Part shown: in pieces, positions 46,717-59,490 of the stretch
Layout of the letters: each line of letters begins with the position of its first letter
How positions within the stretch are numbered: position 1 is the first letter of the stretch
Assembly (NCBI GenBank): GCA_013399875.1
Contig: VXAZ01001749.1
Span: forward strand, 1,335,429 to 1,399,428
Direction: 5' to 3'
Origin: Gymnorhina tibicen
Taxonomy: Eukaryota; Chordata; Aves; Passeriformes; Artamidae
Length of the DNA: 64,000 bases
Made by a program: the position numbers and the translations under genes
Notes under the pieces: model-generated
The model's database searches: none
What the model was told of the DNA's origin: nothing
The model's input: the letters and a program-made list of their open reading frames with translations, nothing else

Positions 46717-48045
46717 ACACTTGCAAACATGTATCAATATAAGCTGCATGTCCTGCAGAATTCCCTACAATTAGAATGCCTCCCCAGGCCCTAAATTTAT
46801 ATGATACTCCAAATATCTACACAATTCAAATTTTGATTCTGTGGAGTAATTATTGTTTAAAAAACCACTTAATGTAAATACACACCCACACTGTGATAGT
46901 AGTCATAGCATAGCAGTAGTATTTTTAGACATTTTTGTTAGACATTACCCCAAACTTCCAAACATAGCAACCTGTATCAAGTCATGTCAACAATAAAAAC
47001 TGAAGTCCTTCCAGTTTTGAATTAGGGTTGCATAATGTCACAATTTAGGGATGTTTTTATTACTTAATGATAATTAATAAAATATTGTTTCAATTGTTCT
47101 TTGAAGAATTTTGTGAATGGAGCACTGCAGGAAAACACTTATGCAAATGGAAGTGTGGCTATGTCAGATATTTTTAAATAGTACATTGTCCATAAATATT
47201 TCGATACTGTTTTTTGAGCAAGTGCACATGAAGGATTCCCTCACATTGTTCATTAGCTCTACAAAAAGGCCATCTTCGTTCTACATTAATTTGTTCTCCG
47301 TGTGAAAACATTTCTTACCTGAAAAATATTGCCCCAGTTCAGCAAGCACTTGAGCAGGGGAATAATGTTACTGTGTTGCAACTTCTGCTAAAGCCATCAG
47401 TCTAGTTGGAGGCTTAAAGTTAAAGCTATGTACAAATGCAGAATCAGAATAAAATCCTAACCCAGCTGAAGCCTATGGCAGTATTCCCACAGGCTACAAT
47501 GATACCAGCATTTAATCACACAGTTTTCATATTCAAACACCCGCATCCAACAACCCTCCTTAAACTGCTATTTCTAATTCTGCTATTTTAAATTAGCAGA
47601 AATGAACAGGCATTATTCTTAGCTGCATATATGACAAATATATAAAGCACATATTTTAATATTTTTATGCAGCAGTCTGCAAGCTCTACATAGAAAATCC
47701 CTTAGTCATAAATATGGCAACACTGTTTACAAAATGACAGAAGGAAAAAAACACAATAGATGAGAGCTAAAAATACAAGACGCTACATCTATAATACAGA
47801 AATATAAAAATAATAAGGATGGGAGAGGACAAAATAGAATTCAAGTTAATGGAGTAACCTGGGAGAAGAGATAAAGAAAATAAATATATTATGGATAAAA
47901 GAAAACAGTATCTCCTAAATCAAAAAATGGTCAACTGATACTGGCCAGAGAGAAAAAGGATTGCTCAACATCTACATTTTTCCCCTATGTTTAATATTAA
48001 AGAAAAGGAAAGCATGGAGCTCAGTGAGATAAATATTAATGAGGT
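46717..48045. other. AT-rich non-coding stretch
   Basis: No exon or repeat family could be supported here. Confidence 0.45.
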
Positions 48046-48228
48046 TTGGGAATATCTAGCAGCAGAATTAATAAAAAGCAAGTAAAAGAATATTTAGATA
48101 ATTTAAATATTTATTATTCAGAAGATCTAAATCATATTCAACCAAAGGATCTTAAGGAATTGGCTGAGATAGATCTGACAGACTTCTTTGAGACCTCACA
48201 GAAAAAAGGTTACGTACCAAAGGATTAA
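48046..48228 (+). other. Short protein-like open frame, unassigned
   Basis: From an AG at 48058-48059 or the ATG at 48046, one frame runs to TAA, including INKKQVKEYLDNLNIYYSED, IQPKDLKELAEIDLTDFF and ETSQKKGYVPKD. Composition (K, E, D, L, Y alternating) looks like real protein rather than translated AT-rich noise. A second frame just upstream (MELSEININEVWEYLAAELI) is also protein-like and would need a frameshift to join. There is no good acceptor tract and no recognised domain. It may be a decayed retro-copy or an exon, or chance. Confidence 0.25.
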
Positions 48229-49199
48229 AGAGGGATAAATCCTAGGAAGCAGAAAAAAGGTAAAAACCAGAGAATTTCAAGCAAGTTCCCACTTTTTCCT
48301 GCCGTTCAGGATGTGGCAGTAAATATGTAATTAATAGTGTATTATTTAATGCACAGCAACATCAGAATACGCTTTTGAGGCTCTAAATTCTGTCTCTGTC
48401 CATCTCTCTCTACTTTGTTAGTCATTGCTGAATAAAATCAAAAGTTTATGGGTGTCAAAAAACTCAACCCAGATTAAGATTTGGAAATAAACAGATTATT
48501 TGCACAATAAAACAGAATACTTAGCTACAAATTTGTAGGAACTGAAAAGTTAAAGAACAAAATTATAAAAAGAAACAATTAAGAGGGGTACAAATAAAAT
48601 TACTTAGAATTACTTAGAAAACAAACCACACATTTATTTTCAAGCACAGAAGTTCTGGGATACAAAAGTTCAGCCGTGATATAACTCGGTAAGATGGAAA
48701 GCAATACCGGTTCTCATGCAAAGTGATACAAGATGTGACATAAGTCTGAGTTAGTAATTTGCCTGTCTGAATCACATGACCATGTGCCAAGATAATGGAT
48801 CGGTCACTTAGAGGTTAGTAAGATTACTGTTCAAAATATATGATTGCATAGAATCACATCTGGGACACAAATGGATTCCCATCTTGGGAGCTGCCACCAC
48901 TGTCTCCTGTTCATCCCATTCACAAACTGTTCACATACTGTATTAGAGACCACGGGATGTTTGACACTTATTCCTATTGGAAGTTGTTCCAGTATGTCAC
49001 TCCTCCAATGGCCAAAATCTCCTAATTTTCAGCTAAAACAAATACATTGCCAACGTGAAACTTCCCAGTATTGGCAATACTTTTAATTTGAATAGTTACC
49101 CTCTATGTCAGGTGTTTACCTCTCTTCATTGTTGGCAGACACTAATCAGAACTTTTCCCAGCCTTTGTTTTTTAGAATAGACAAGTCAAATTCTATAAA
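48229..49199. other. AT-rich non-coding stretch
   Basis: No supported feature. Possibly the distal part of the ancient LINE relic that follows. Confidence 0.4.
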
Positions 49200-49880
49200 T
49201 TTTCTTTAATCACATCAGTAATCCTGTTCTTTCAGTCTGTGATTCTCAGACATATTCAAGATCAGGTCTTACATCACTGTCTAAATGCAATACTGTTTCC
49301 CATACCTTCGTGGTACATCCTAAGACGAAGTTTTCTCTCTTCTATTTTGCGTTAGTCCTTACAGTTGTCTTGCAGTGTCCTTTTGTAGACCTTCACCAAT
49401 TAAAAGCAAAAATCCTCTTTTTCATCTCTAAACTCATGACTTTGCTGTGTGCAATATCAAATACCCTTCAATTTGTATTTCTGAGATCATCAAATCATCT
49501 AAGTTGATCCACATGTTATTCTAGTCTTCTTCTGCATTGACTCTCTCTCCCAGTTTTCTGTTTTGAGGAAATTAGTACATTTTCCTTTCTGTGTCATTGA
49601 AGAACTCCATTAGCATGCTCTTTTCATTGCATTGCTTTCCCTTTAAATTGTTATCTCTCCTTTAGACACTTCCTTGCCTACTTTAGATTTGCTCTACTAT
49701 TCCCCAACTTCTCTTGCTTAACTGGTAATTTCCCAAATGGTATTATATCAAAACCCTTTATGAAGTCCAGATGAATGAGACCTGATTAATTTCCTTTGTC
49801 AAAAAATCAGTTACTTTATCTGAGAAAAAATATCAGATGTTACTAAAGTTACATTTTGCCGGTGGTTTATTCTATATTCT
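49200..49880 (-). repeat. Ancient CR1-like LINE relic (antisense)
   Basis: The segment 'tgaagtccagatgaatgaga' followed by 'ttcctttgtc' and 'tcagttactttatctgag' matches, on the opposite strand, the CR1 reverse-transcriptase region usually seen antisense as 'tgaagtccaggtagatgaca' ... 'agtcactctatcatag'. The 49725-49830 part is the best match. The extension to 49200 is by general resemblance only. Confidence 0.45.
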
Positions 49881-51504
49881 GATGAAACTTACAGTGCTGT
49901 GTTCTCAATTTTAAAAACTATATGCTTTACTTATCCAGTATCTGCATGCTTCTTAGATTTTCATGACAATTTTTAGTATGCAGAGGCAGTACTCGTGCTC
50001 ATCGGCCACATTAACACAATGGCTCTTTTGGAGCCATTACAGTTGATCATGCCAATGATCCATGGATTATATACTTTTATAAGGTCTGGTGCACTTGCAA
50101 ACAAAAGGTTTTTTTCTTTGTGTTTCTGTTTCTTAAGAGACACTTTGTCTTCCTCCCCAAATCATCCTTTAATATTCATGCAAAGCAGCCAAACAAAGGA
50201 AGCCAAGCCACAAAAATTCTAGCTAAGATGATGTGATGAATACACTTAATCCTGGAGCAGAAAAGTAATTTCTGTCTCTGATGTAGGTTTTTTGTGGTTG
50301 CTTTTCTGTTCTGTGCTTCCATAGTACAGAAAGGCCCTGACCCACTCTGGGGATCATAAGCACACATGCAAATTCAGTCCCATTTTTAACTATGCATACA
50401 AGAGAGAAACTGTTCCCTGAGAAACACAGTTGTGGTTTTGTCTCTTTCATATCAAATGTTGCCACTTATCTCTGACTCTCTCTATTCCCAAATAAAACTA
50501 TTCTGAAGCAGGTCCATGTTTGCTCCTGACCCATCCTGGTAGCATTGGCTTCTGGAACAGAGAAACCCCAGGAGACTCAGATCATGTCTAACAATGCAAA
50601 TTATTGAAGATGTTTAGGAATTTGTTTGTCCCACCATTTTCAGGCCATGCTCTAAAGTTCGGACAAACCAGAAGGGAATACAAGAGAACGATGCCATTAG
50701 ACAGATTTTCATGGTTGTCCTTTCCTAATCCTTTCTGGTGATGTCTGTGAGTATCTTGGGGGAAAGGCCATTCTAGAACCAACTGAAAGTAATCCTGTGC
50801 TGAGTGGAAGGATTCAATTAGCATTAGCTGCACTGCTGTGTTGATTCATCTCAGTCAAAGCCTCCCCATTGTCCCCACCGTTTACACACTCATTTCTTGC
50901 CTAACCCCATCCTAGATAAAACCAATTCATTTGCTGGACACAGAGACCCTAATAGAGATTAAAGGGCAGTGTTACGCTGTGTAGACTCAGTGTAGGCTGG
51001 GATAAGTTTTACTTCTTCCACACAATACAGAGCTCAGTGGGAACTCAGTCCACTTCACACTCATAGGTCACCCCATATTTAGTGCAGATACAGCCAGTCT
51101 GCACCTGCAACATTAACTCTGTTCACTATGTGCACAAGCCAGTTACCTGCTGCACACATGGTGAACAGAGTATTAATGTAACTAAGGACACTGGCCAGCA
51201 ACAGGGAGACGAGAAACTTTAATAAAAACAAAACAAAGAACTTGGAGGAATTCAAGTAGGGTTCATCATACACAAAACCAAAAATTCCTCAACTAAATAC
51301 CAGCTTGATAAAAATGCAGGTACTGAATCTGCAATGATGAGTCTGGAGATGATTAATTAGATCATAGAAGATTCCCATTAAAAGCCCTGCTGTAAGTTGC
51401 TTAAAAGAGAAAATGTGATTTAACAAAAGAGCTTTAACATCCTTGCAACTCACAGTTCATAGACTCCTCACCAAAGAGTGAAGGCTTTGTTTGGAACATG
51501 CCTG
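49881..51504. other. Non-coding stretch
   Basis: No convincing exon or repeat was seen. Confidence 0.4.
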
Positions 51505-51670
51505 TGCTGAAGACCTCCTATGTGACCACAGGAGAGTATCTTACTTTCCCCGTACCTTTGTTACTTATCTATAAAATGGATGATATATTATTCCTTTCTC
51601 CATCCTTTATCTCATCTGTTTAGATGTTAGTTTCTTTAAAGAAGAAAGTTGTCTCTCACAGCAAGGAAGA
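51505..51670 (+). repeat. MIR/MIR3-type SINE relic
   Basis: 'ctatgtgaccacaggag', 'ttacttatctataaaatgg' and 'atctgtttagatgttag' followed by 'gttgtctctcac' follow MIR-family order (tRNA-related head, core, and a 'tagactgtaagctc'-like tail). It is strongly diverged. Confidence 0.6.
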
Positions 51671-52089
51671 AAGAGTGCAGGCTCAATAATAATAACTCCG
51701 AGACCTAGACATTGTCTGACAAAGTGAAATGATTTCCTCTTTGTCTCCTTGCTCATCAGCCAGGAGTATCAGGATGTGCAACTCTTACGAGTCCATGGGT
51801 ATACAATGGAAGGCTGCGTAGCTGGGGAACCACAGGGCATTCACAGGCTTTTACCAAGGGATATGAACTGTATTTGAATTAGGAGCAACTGACATTCAGG
51901 GGCTCCAATAATACAGGTAATTTGGACTTTTATAAGGAAGTAGGAAATACTTATTAAAAAGAGAATTTGTGCAGAATACTGGCCAGAAAAGGAATAGGTA
52001 AGGGCTATTTTCAATAACTACTTGAAGTCATCATTCCAGTGAATTGGAAAAAACACACGCTTGCAAAACAAATGCATCCATAAAAAGAG

Positions 52090-52350
52090 GAAAATGCCAA
52101 CACCGAGAATACTAATGAAAGACACAGTGTATAAAATCTAGTTCCACCTGCAGTATTGCAGTCAACTTTGATTACCTTATCAGGTATGGGATGCTATCAC
52201 TCCTGGAAGGGTGCAGTGCAGGAAGTCAGGGTAGTTCCAGCTTATGTGTCTTTGAGGCAGAGCAATGAAGAATTAGGCTTGTTTTCCCTGATAGATTTCA
52301 ACTGTAACAGAATAGAATTCAAGGTGAGACAGAGGTATTGAAGTTACCTT
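52090..52350 (+). repeat. Ancient CR1 LINE relic (sense)
   Basis: 'cacctgcagtattgcagtc', 'actcctggaagggtgcagtg' and 'aattaggcttgttttccctg' align in order with the CR1 3' coding region (typically 'cacctggagtactgtgtcc', 'ctcctggagagggtgcagcg', 'agctgggcttgttcagcctg'). High divergence and several indels suggest an old insertion. Confidence 0.65.
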
Positions 52351-53787
52351 TGTACTCAGCTAGAGACAACCAGACTCCTCTGAGAAGCGCACAGCTAACG
52401 ATCACAGTCTAAAAGAGAGGCTGAAGGGGGAAAAGACTTGCTCAGGAGGGCAACTTACTCATTTTCACAGGAGCTGTCCCTCTCTTTTGGGGACCCAGGT
52501 TACTATTTGGTCTCCCTTGGACAGTGTAACTCCACTGGCCACTCCACTGATGAAGGCAGCTCTTAGGGAGCACTAAAGTCACTCAAAGCAATTCCCATTA
52601 TAGAAACAATACACTGTTAGTATATATAAGTTCTATAGTTTCATAACATCATGTGTTTTGATTGCTATATAGGAGCAAGGCCAGAAGACAGAACCGTCAT
52701 AGAGGCATTTAAAAACCAGGTTATGTGAGGAACAAATAAAAATTCTTTTCCTCTGCTAAGCAGATACATTCTTCCTGTGCCTAATAAATAGGTTATAAAA
52801 GAGGAGTCTGCTAGTCTGAATGTTAAAAGGTCACCAATGGCCTCTTTTTGTCTATTTATAACAGCCCTCAGCCCAACAGATTTTTTTGTGCCATAATTTC
52901 CCACGCTAACAAATGTTTTATTTAATATTCTAATCCCCCTTAGCCAGATATGTGTCTTCTCAAATATTGTAACCATTACAATTTCACGTGTTTGGTGATT
53001 GACGTGAAGTTGGTAACAGTAAGAAAATATGTATTGCATCCTTGTAGACTTGTTGAGACTCTGGAATGAACATATGCTGTTAAGACTGATTTGTCTGGCA
53101 GTCCAAAAACACTCTAATTGTTCTGGCAGGCTCAGACTCAGCACTGAGTTACTTCACCATCCTTGCTCTATCAAACCAAAAGAATTAGTAATTGAAGCTT
53201 CTTTGAAGGGGGAATACATTTCCATGTTCATTTTTTAAATCACTGTGAAAGGACTATGGACACTTAATTTTCATGGAATGAAAAAAGGTAACACACTGGA
53301 GGACTGGATTTGATGATCAATACCTTAGAATCCCACTTGCACAAATAATTTAACTTTCACAACTGTAAAAGTCAGTATTGTTTTGTGTAGTTTTAACACA
53401 CTTCAGACCTTCATTGCTCTTTAAAATTACTGCATTTCTCAGTCATTGTTCTAATTATAATATATTAAAAAGTTAAATAATTTATAACTCCTATTCTATA
53501 GAATTGAAATGAAGGTGTCCCTCTTTTGTCAGCTGGTACAAGAGGAATTATTGGATTTATTCATTCATGGTTTAGGAAAAGCACAGAATTACACTTTTTT
53601 ACAGACCTAGTTTTTCACCTGAGAACTATTCAGTAAGAGCAAGATCTTCTAAAATGCTTACACTGGCCTTAGACATGTCTTTAGAGGTGACTAAGAGAGA
53701 GTTTAGACACTCACACCAGAGCTAATCCTCAGATTCACTCTTCAGTTACCACTTGGAGTCTATAACTGTAAAACTTGTCCACCAGTA
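52351..53787. other. Non-coding stretch
   Basis: It contains a 159-codon minus-strand open frame (52665-53144), a length expected roughly once by chance in a window of this size and composition. It shows no domain and no splice context, so it is not called as a gene. Confidence 0.4.
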
Positions 53788-53832
53788 ATTGATCATGATC
53801 ATAGACAGCCAAGAAGTCATTGATCATGATCA
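53788..53832. repeat. Repeated palindrome TGATCATGATCA
   Basis: ATTGATCATGATCA occurs at 53788-53801 and again at 53819-53832, 31 bp apart. Its core TGATCATGATCA is a perfect 12-bp palindrome. It could be a local duplication or a paired protein-binding site. Confidence 0.9.
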
Positions 53833-55573
53833 CAAATGCCTTTTGCCGTGCTGAAATGTTCAGAGTTTGTCTCAATTTTGCTGAAATGTTTGAATACACA
53901 AATTGGAGATGTGACAGATCCATATTGAGTGACTTGACCCTGCAAATTCCATCATGTTGTCTTCAAAACCCAATTATTGATTATTCTAAGAGAGAATACT
54001 CACCTTTTGAACTTGTAGCACACTGCATGGAAAAAAAATGATTAATTGAAGATTCAATATATTTGTATTTAGAGAGAGATAAAAAAAGTCACTGCAAGTA
54101 AGATCTGTCTTTTCACTTAGGAAATGAGGAGTCTTGGACTCTTTCTCCAATGACTTTATATTTTTGAAGTAAGTATATTAATTAAATAGAAATTATAACA
54201 GTCAAAACTGAGATGAACTCTCAAAATCAACCAGGCTGCAGGAAAACAGAAAGATGAAGATCTGTCTAAAAATCTGCTGAAGATAAAATGAGATTTGAGT
54301 CTGTATTTTTCATATCCTTTCTGCTCTAACCCCAATCACCAGATAGAAGGTAGTGGCAACACCACTGCTTCTTCTCACTTTATTTTGTGCAAAGGGATCT
54401 GAAGCAGAGAGCCAGCCCCCGACATCTGCAATGTTCTGAGGGGGGGAAGTGTCAGAAGAGAATGGAGATTAAGAAATAATTTTTCTCTCCTTGGCATTTA
54501 CCATCAGTTACATTTGGCAGTGTCTTATTCAATAACGTAGTTTTGGAAGATACCTAGTTACTCCCTGGCACTGGCATAGGGACACTGGTTATTTCCTCTA
54601 GTAGGGAACAAGAAACTCCCACGCTAAGCCAAAAAAATACGTATTGCATGCTGAGCCTAGGTCACCTTTGTTGAAGATTTATTAATTATTTAATGTTCAG
54701 GGGGATTCTACCAGCTTCAGTTGTTCAGATGAATTTTTAATAAGTCACTATTAACATAAATGGGAAGTATAAATTGCTTGCATTATCCTCTATGCAGTGG
54801 TAGCAATGAGAGGCTTCTGCACGAAGGTCCAAGATGTGCTGTTTACCTAATAGGAACTGACAGCTGAATGATCCCATTCTCCTGGGAATGTCTTGAAAAA
54901 TAAAACCAAAATCTTTTCACCATAGAGGAGTTCTATTTTACAGTAGCCAGAAAGCACCTGAAGCAGTTAAGTTATCTGAAGAACTGAAAAGAAAAAGCAG
55001 TATCTTAGTGATGTGCTCAGAGACTTACCTGGGGATGAAACTATGTTCTAAGAGAAAATTCAGTTGAGCCAACATATTGCAAAAAACCAAACTTCTGTTA
55101 GGAGAGTGTGTCTTTTCCTGAAGCATATTACTTACTGTAGATATTTTCCTAAATACAATTTGTTGTTCTTGAAAGAAAGGTTTAAAGACCAAAATTGTAA
55201 TTCAAGGATTCATTATCACTGAGGATTTCCAGTACTTTCTGTTTTCCTAAGAAGTCAGAAAATGTTTAATAGGTGTTTGCATTAAATTAGGTTGTCTTAC
55301 CACTTTTTGTGTTTTGACTGTTGCCAGGACAGTGAGTCAACCAAGCACTACACTTGATGTGCCTAGACCTTTCACCCAGTGCAGACAGAATGGTTTTAAA
55401 TTCAGAAAAGCCAACATTTACTTGAAGCAAAACTAGAAATTAAACTTTTTAATGAAATACTATTTAAAACAGGTGGGGAAGACAGAACTGCATTACAGTG
55501 TTTTGTACGTAGCTGCCCCATGTCCCTCTGTCCTCGCAGGTGGTTGGTTGCTCCCAGTTAACTCAATGACTTC
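53833..55573. other. Non-coding stretch
   Basis: No supported exon, RNA gene or repeat. Confidence 0.4.
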
Positions 55574-55818
55574 CTAAGTCACGGAGCAAATTCTGTGCTC
55601 TTGTTCCTTGGAAGGGAACATCTCTTGTGAGATTTGCCTGGCTTCACCCTCCTCATCTCTGCAGTGTCTTTGCATGAGCTTCAAGCCATCATCTTCATTC
55701 TGTATCTGTTTTGGTGGCCCCATGAAGCTTGGAATTGTTTCTGTCTCAACACACTTAACAGCTTCCCTGAGGAAGGAGCCTGTACAACCTCTCTGCAAGA
55801 CTCCACCCAGACAGGCTT
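55574..55818 (-). other. Candidate terminal exon (minus strand)
   Basis: On the minus strand a T-rich acceptor (tgtgtttatgttctttcaag) opens an 80-codon frame to TAG. It includes CVETETIPSFMGPPKQIQNE, DDGLKLMQRHCRDEEGEARQ and SQEMFPSKEQEHRICSVT. The acidic and polar composition looks protein-like, and the local GC is raised. A second minus frame and two plus frames are also open here, so open length carries little weight. The protein is not recognised. Confidence 0.3.
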
Positions 55819-56739
55819 CTTGAAAGAACATAAACACAGTTGTGAAGACATAAATAAAACAAATACCATCTGTCATGCCAGCATTGCCCCATATGTGTAA
55901 CCACCTTTTCTTAGTCTTTTCAACTGATTTTCCAACATGCCCAAATACACATTCGGCTTATTAGAGAATTTTAGCACCTTATGGATGCCACTCCCAAACA
56001 TTTTAAGTGCAGTCCATGCAAGTACCAAAATAATTCTGGATTTTTCTTGTCCAACTACAGTCATTTCTACTTCCTAGTCAACTGTACAGTTAAGCTCCTT
56101 TTATCTGAATTATCTGTGATTGTTTTAGTCCTTTCTGACTTCGTCGATTTTGAGTATCTGTTACGCCTCACATAAGAGAGAAGTGAATGGGTCAAATTTA
56201 CTTGACACAATTTTCCTGAAATCAGCAGTGCTACAGCATACACAACTTTTTTGAAATCTTTTTGCTTTCTGACTACCAAATAAATTTTCAAAACTACTCT
56301 TAGTCTTTAACTTTATCAGTCTTCCTATCTTTGTAAAAGTCTTGTTTAGATGAGGTTAATTTTTTTTTGCTACAAAGGATGATTGACTCCTGTTGAATAG
56401 TAACAGAATCACAAATGAGAGAAGACAAAAGACAGAATCCCATTTGCACCAATAGGTTGCAAAGCCAGGGAGAATGCATGAAGGGTAAATTGATGTCCCA
56501 CCACTGTGCTGCAGTCCAGGTGGGCAAAACTGTGAAGGAGATGAACTAGAAAATGAAACTGCTCAGTATTTCCCAGTGGTAACTACTGTAAAAGGCATCA
56601 AACTTCCTTGGAGTTGAGTAGTCATGACCTTATTTCGAGGCAAAAGATCTTAGTATGAAAAACAGATTAAAAGGCAACTTGAAAACTTGTTGGTTGTGTA
56701 GCACAGAGGTTTACAAATGACTATGAAATACAGAAAATT

Positions 56740-56800
56740 TTCACTGCCACAGACTATTTGTGCAGCCTTGGACAGATCATTTAATCTCGTGGAGACCCAG
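56740..56800 (+). repeat. MIR-like SINE fragment
   Basis: 'gcagccttggacagatcatt' followed by 'taatctcgtgg' resembles the MIR core ('tgtgaccttgggcaagtcat' then 'ttaacctctctg'). It is short and diverged. Confidence 0.45.
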
Positions 56801-59394
56801 AAGGTCTGACTAGAATGAAGATTCTGCTTTTTGCTCTCTTTTGTCTGTCCTGCTGTTTACATTTCAAGTGTCTCTGCTGAAGAGCATATTAGAGTCTCTC
56901 AGCAGTGCTGTAATGCAAGTCCATGAATGAAGACAAAAGCTATACTGTACAAAAGCGTGGATCCTAAGACATTAGAATTTGTCATCCTTAGACAGCATTC
57001 TTCTTACCATAATCTTATTAACATGATAAACTCCTGATTCTCATGACAGAAGTACAAGTGCAAGTCGTAACATGGCCTTTCTCTGCATTTTGGCCCTCTG
57101 GGACCATAAGTGACAGTGCAGCCCTTGAAGCCGATTGACTGCTGTAACTACAAGATGAACAGCAACAACAAATTAAATGTCCTGCCCTAAAAGGACAAGA
57201 AGCCTCCTACATTGGCCACAGGTAGAGAAAAGCTAAAGACTGTGAGGAAAAGAAGATCAACTGGATGATATTTAGTTAGAGGAGGCTTAACTTCGCCCTC
57301 ATTTTTACCAGTTGCCAGTTGGTCTTAATTCCACAATGGTGTTGTATCAGTGTTAAACCAGCCAAGTGATGAAAAAGTGAAGTTCAGACTCAGTTGCCAA
57401 TAGGCAGGCACATGATCAGCAGAGGTGCCCACCTTATTCCCAATTACCACTGAGTAGACACGAGATACTCCCCTTTCTACCATCCCTCATGTGGTTTTTC
57501 CTATTGTATACTGATATGTTGTACTACCGGCACTAATTTTCTCATTTATTATTGCAGTATCAGAACACATTATAGCATCAGAGCATGAGATGAGAGAATG
57601 TTTGTGTCTCTCTCAAGCACAGCCTTGGTACTCTGTAGGGTGGGGCAAGGGCGGAATGACAGTAAATAATACGGGAAATAAAAACAGACTTAAAAGCATG
57701 TAACATTTTGGTAAGGAATTTTTTTTTTATAGCCATGACTTTGGGGAAAATTACTTTTATGGCCAGCTTTTCAACAGGCCTGCACAAATATTCCTATAGT
57801 GTTTGCAGGTGCAACCATATGTATGCGAGACATGACTGTCTAAAGAAAAAGCTTTCAGCAAGCTGAGAGAGTTTCTTTTTTAATCCTACTTGCTTTTAAA
57901 ACACAGGTCTTCTAGGAAAGAAATAACAACCTCCAGCTGAGCTCCTCAGGCTATTTGGTTGGAAGAATGAGGAAGGCTCAGCACCTTGGGTCTTGAACTT
58001 CCGTGAGAAATCTAGTACTGAATTCTTATGAATGTCACATCGGATGCAACTGGGTGCAGAAGATTGAAGAATCTGGCCTGAACATCTAGATCATTCCATG
58101 TAACTTAGCTTTGATTTCTCTTTCCTGCTCCCCACTCCCCTATTTACATGCAGACATGGGCACAGACGTTCATGTGTGTATCCAGACTTGCGGAAGTTGA
58201 TACTGGGACATGGATAGGCACAGACACACCTACAGAGAGACACACAGACTGTGTATTTCAAAAAATGCAAATCTTTCCTATTTAATCATAACCTGCCTGC
58301 AAGTGATGTGTTTAATCATGCTAGAAAAGGTACAAGTTGATAATTTTATTCAAATGAAGGAATTGAACAGAACTTAGAGGTTAAAAATCCTGAAGGCTGA
58401 TTGCTAGTGTTGAGAGCATATATTTATAAGCAATTAATGGCATGCTTGGGGTTTTTTTCTCCTACACATTTTTTGCCAATGATAAAGTACTCCCTGTATG
58501 GTATCAACCAGCTGTATTATCAAATAGAAAGAAAGAGATGAAAGAAAAAGTGACAAAATCCTGGAATACACTTATTCTCTGCCCACACACAACTATTCTC
58601 TCCTCCTTTTCTCAGTGGGTTGTAATTTCTCCTTACCCTTTGAAAGAAAGCAGAATTATGAGGAAAATTGTAAACATGTTAAAGAATTGGTCACAAAATG
58701 CTAATATATTGCAGTCCTGTTGTGTCACCACCTGTATGTGGTGAATACCTACACGTATGCAGTAGCACTAATTCTCAGGGACTGATCAAACACGGAGGAA
58801 AGCAGTCTAATAATTCAGGACTAGACATGTCCACCTTTAAGAAAGGACAGATAAGCAAGACAGGTTGGTTTTTGGGTTGGTTTTTTTTTTTTGGGGGGGG
58901 GTGGTGGTTGAAATGTTACACTGAAATTAAATCCACAGTTTTTCCTTTTTTTTTTTTTTTTTGCCACAGAAAACCATAAACCTTCTCCCCATCTGTTGAT
59001 CAGAAAAAATTTGGAAATGACTATTTCTTGGAAAAGCAAGGTTTTCAAAAGCAAGCATTTTCACAGGATGTACCATATTTTTTGACAAGCAAAAAAAAGA
59101 CTTATGTTCAGAAATTTCTGGGAAAGGGCAGAGGAGAGGAAAGAGACTGGGACTGATCTCCAAATATCCTGAAGGTAGAGTGCTTGCACAAATATGGGAG
59201 ACCAGTCCAAGAATTCAGTTGAAGGAATTTCTAGATTATTCTCCCATGAGAGACCCTTCTCCTTAGAGTCTGGTGTAGAGCCCTGTCTTGTGGCACAGGA
59301 ATATTGACCTACTCCTAGATCGTCCTTCTTTGGGAGTGAAGAGTTAATATAACTAAATATTGTATTAATTCAAGATCAAGGATTACAGTGACTT
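56801..59394. other. Non-coding stretch with homopolymer tracts
   Basis: T12 followed directly by G9 at 58881-58901, and T17 at 58946-58962. Nothing else could be supported. Confidence 0.5.
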
Positions 59395-59490
59395 AAGAAA
59401 GAAAGCTGGAATTGAAGAGGATCTCAAGAGATCATGTATTCCACCGCCCTGCACTGAGCACAGGGAGTGGACTCGATTATAGAAGTTAGG
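59395..59490 (-). repeat. CR1 LINE 3'-region fragment (antisense)
   Basis: 'gaagaggatctcaagagatc' and 'ccaccgccctgcactgagca' plus 'cagggagtgg' resemble the antisense CR1 tail ('ggaagggacctttaaaggtc', 'ccaacccccctgcaatgagc', 'aggga'). It is degenerate. Confidence 0.5.

Noticed and set aside
52665..53144. 159-codon minus-strand open frame
   Set aside because: About one frame of this length is expected by chance in 64 kb of AT-rich DNA. No splice context, no domain, and codon content follows the background.
58881..58901. T12-G9 tract as a regulatory element
   Set aside because: Simple homopolymer junction; could also be a sequencing artefact. No further support.
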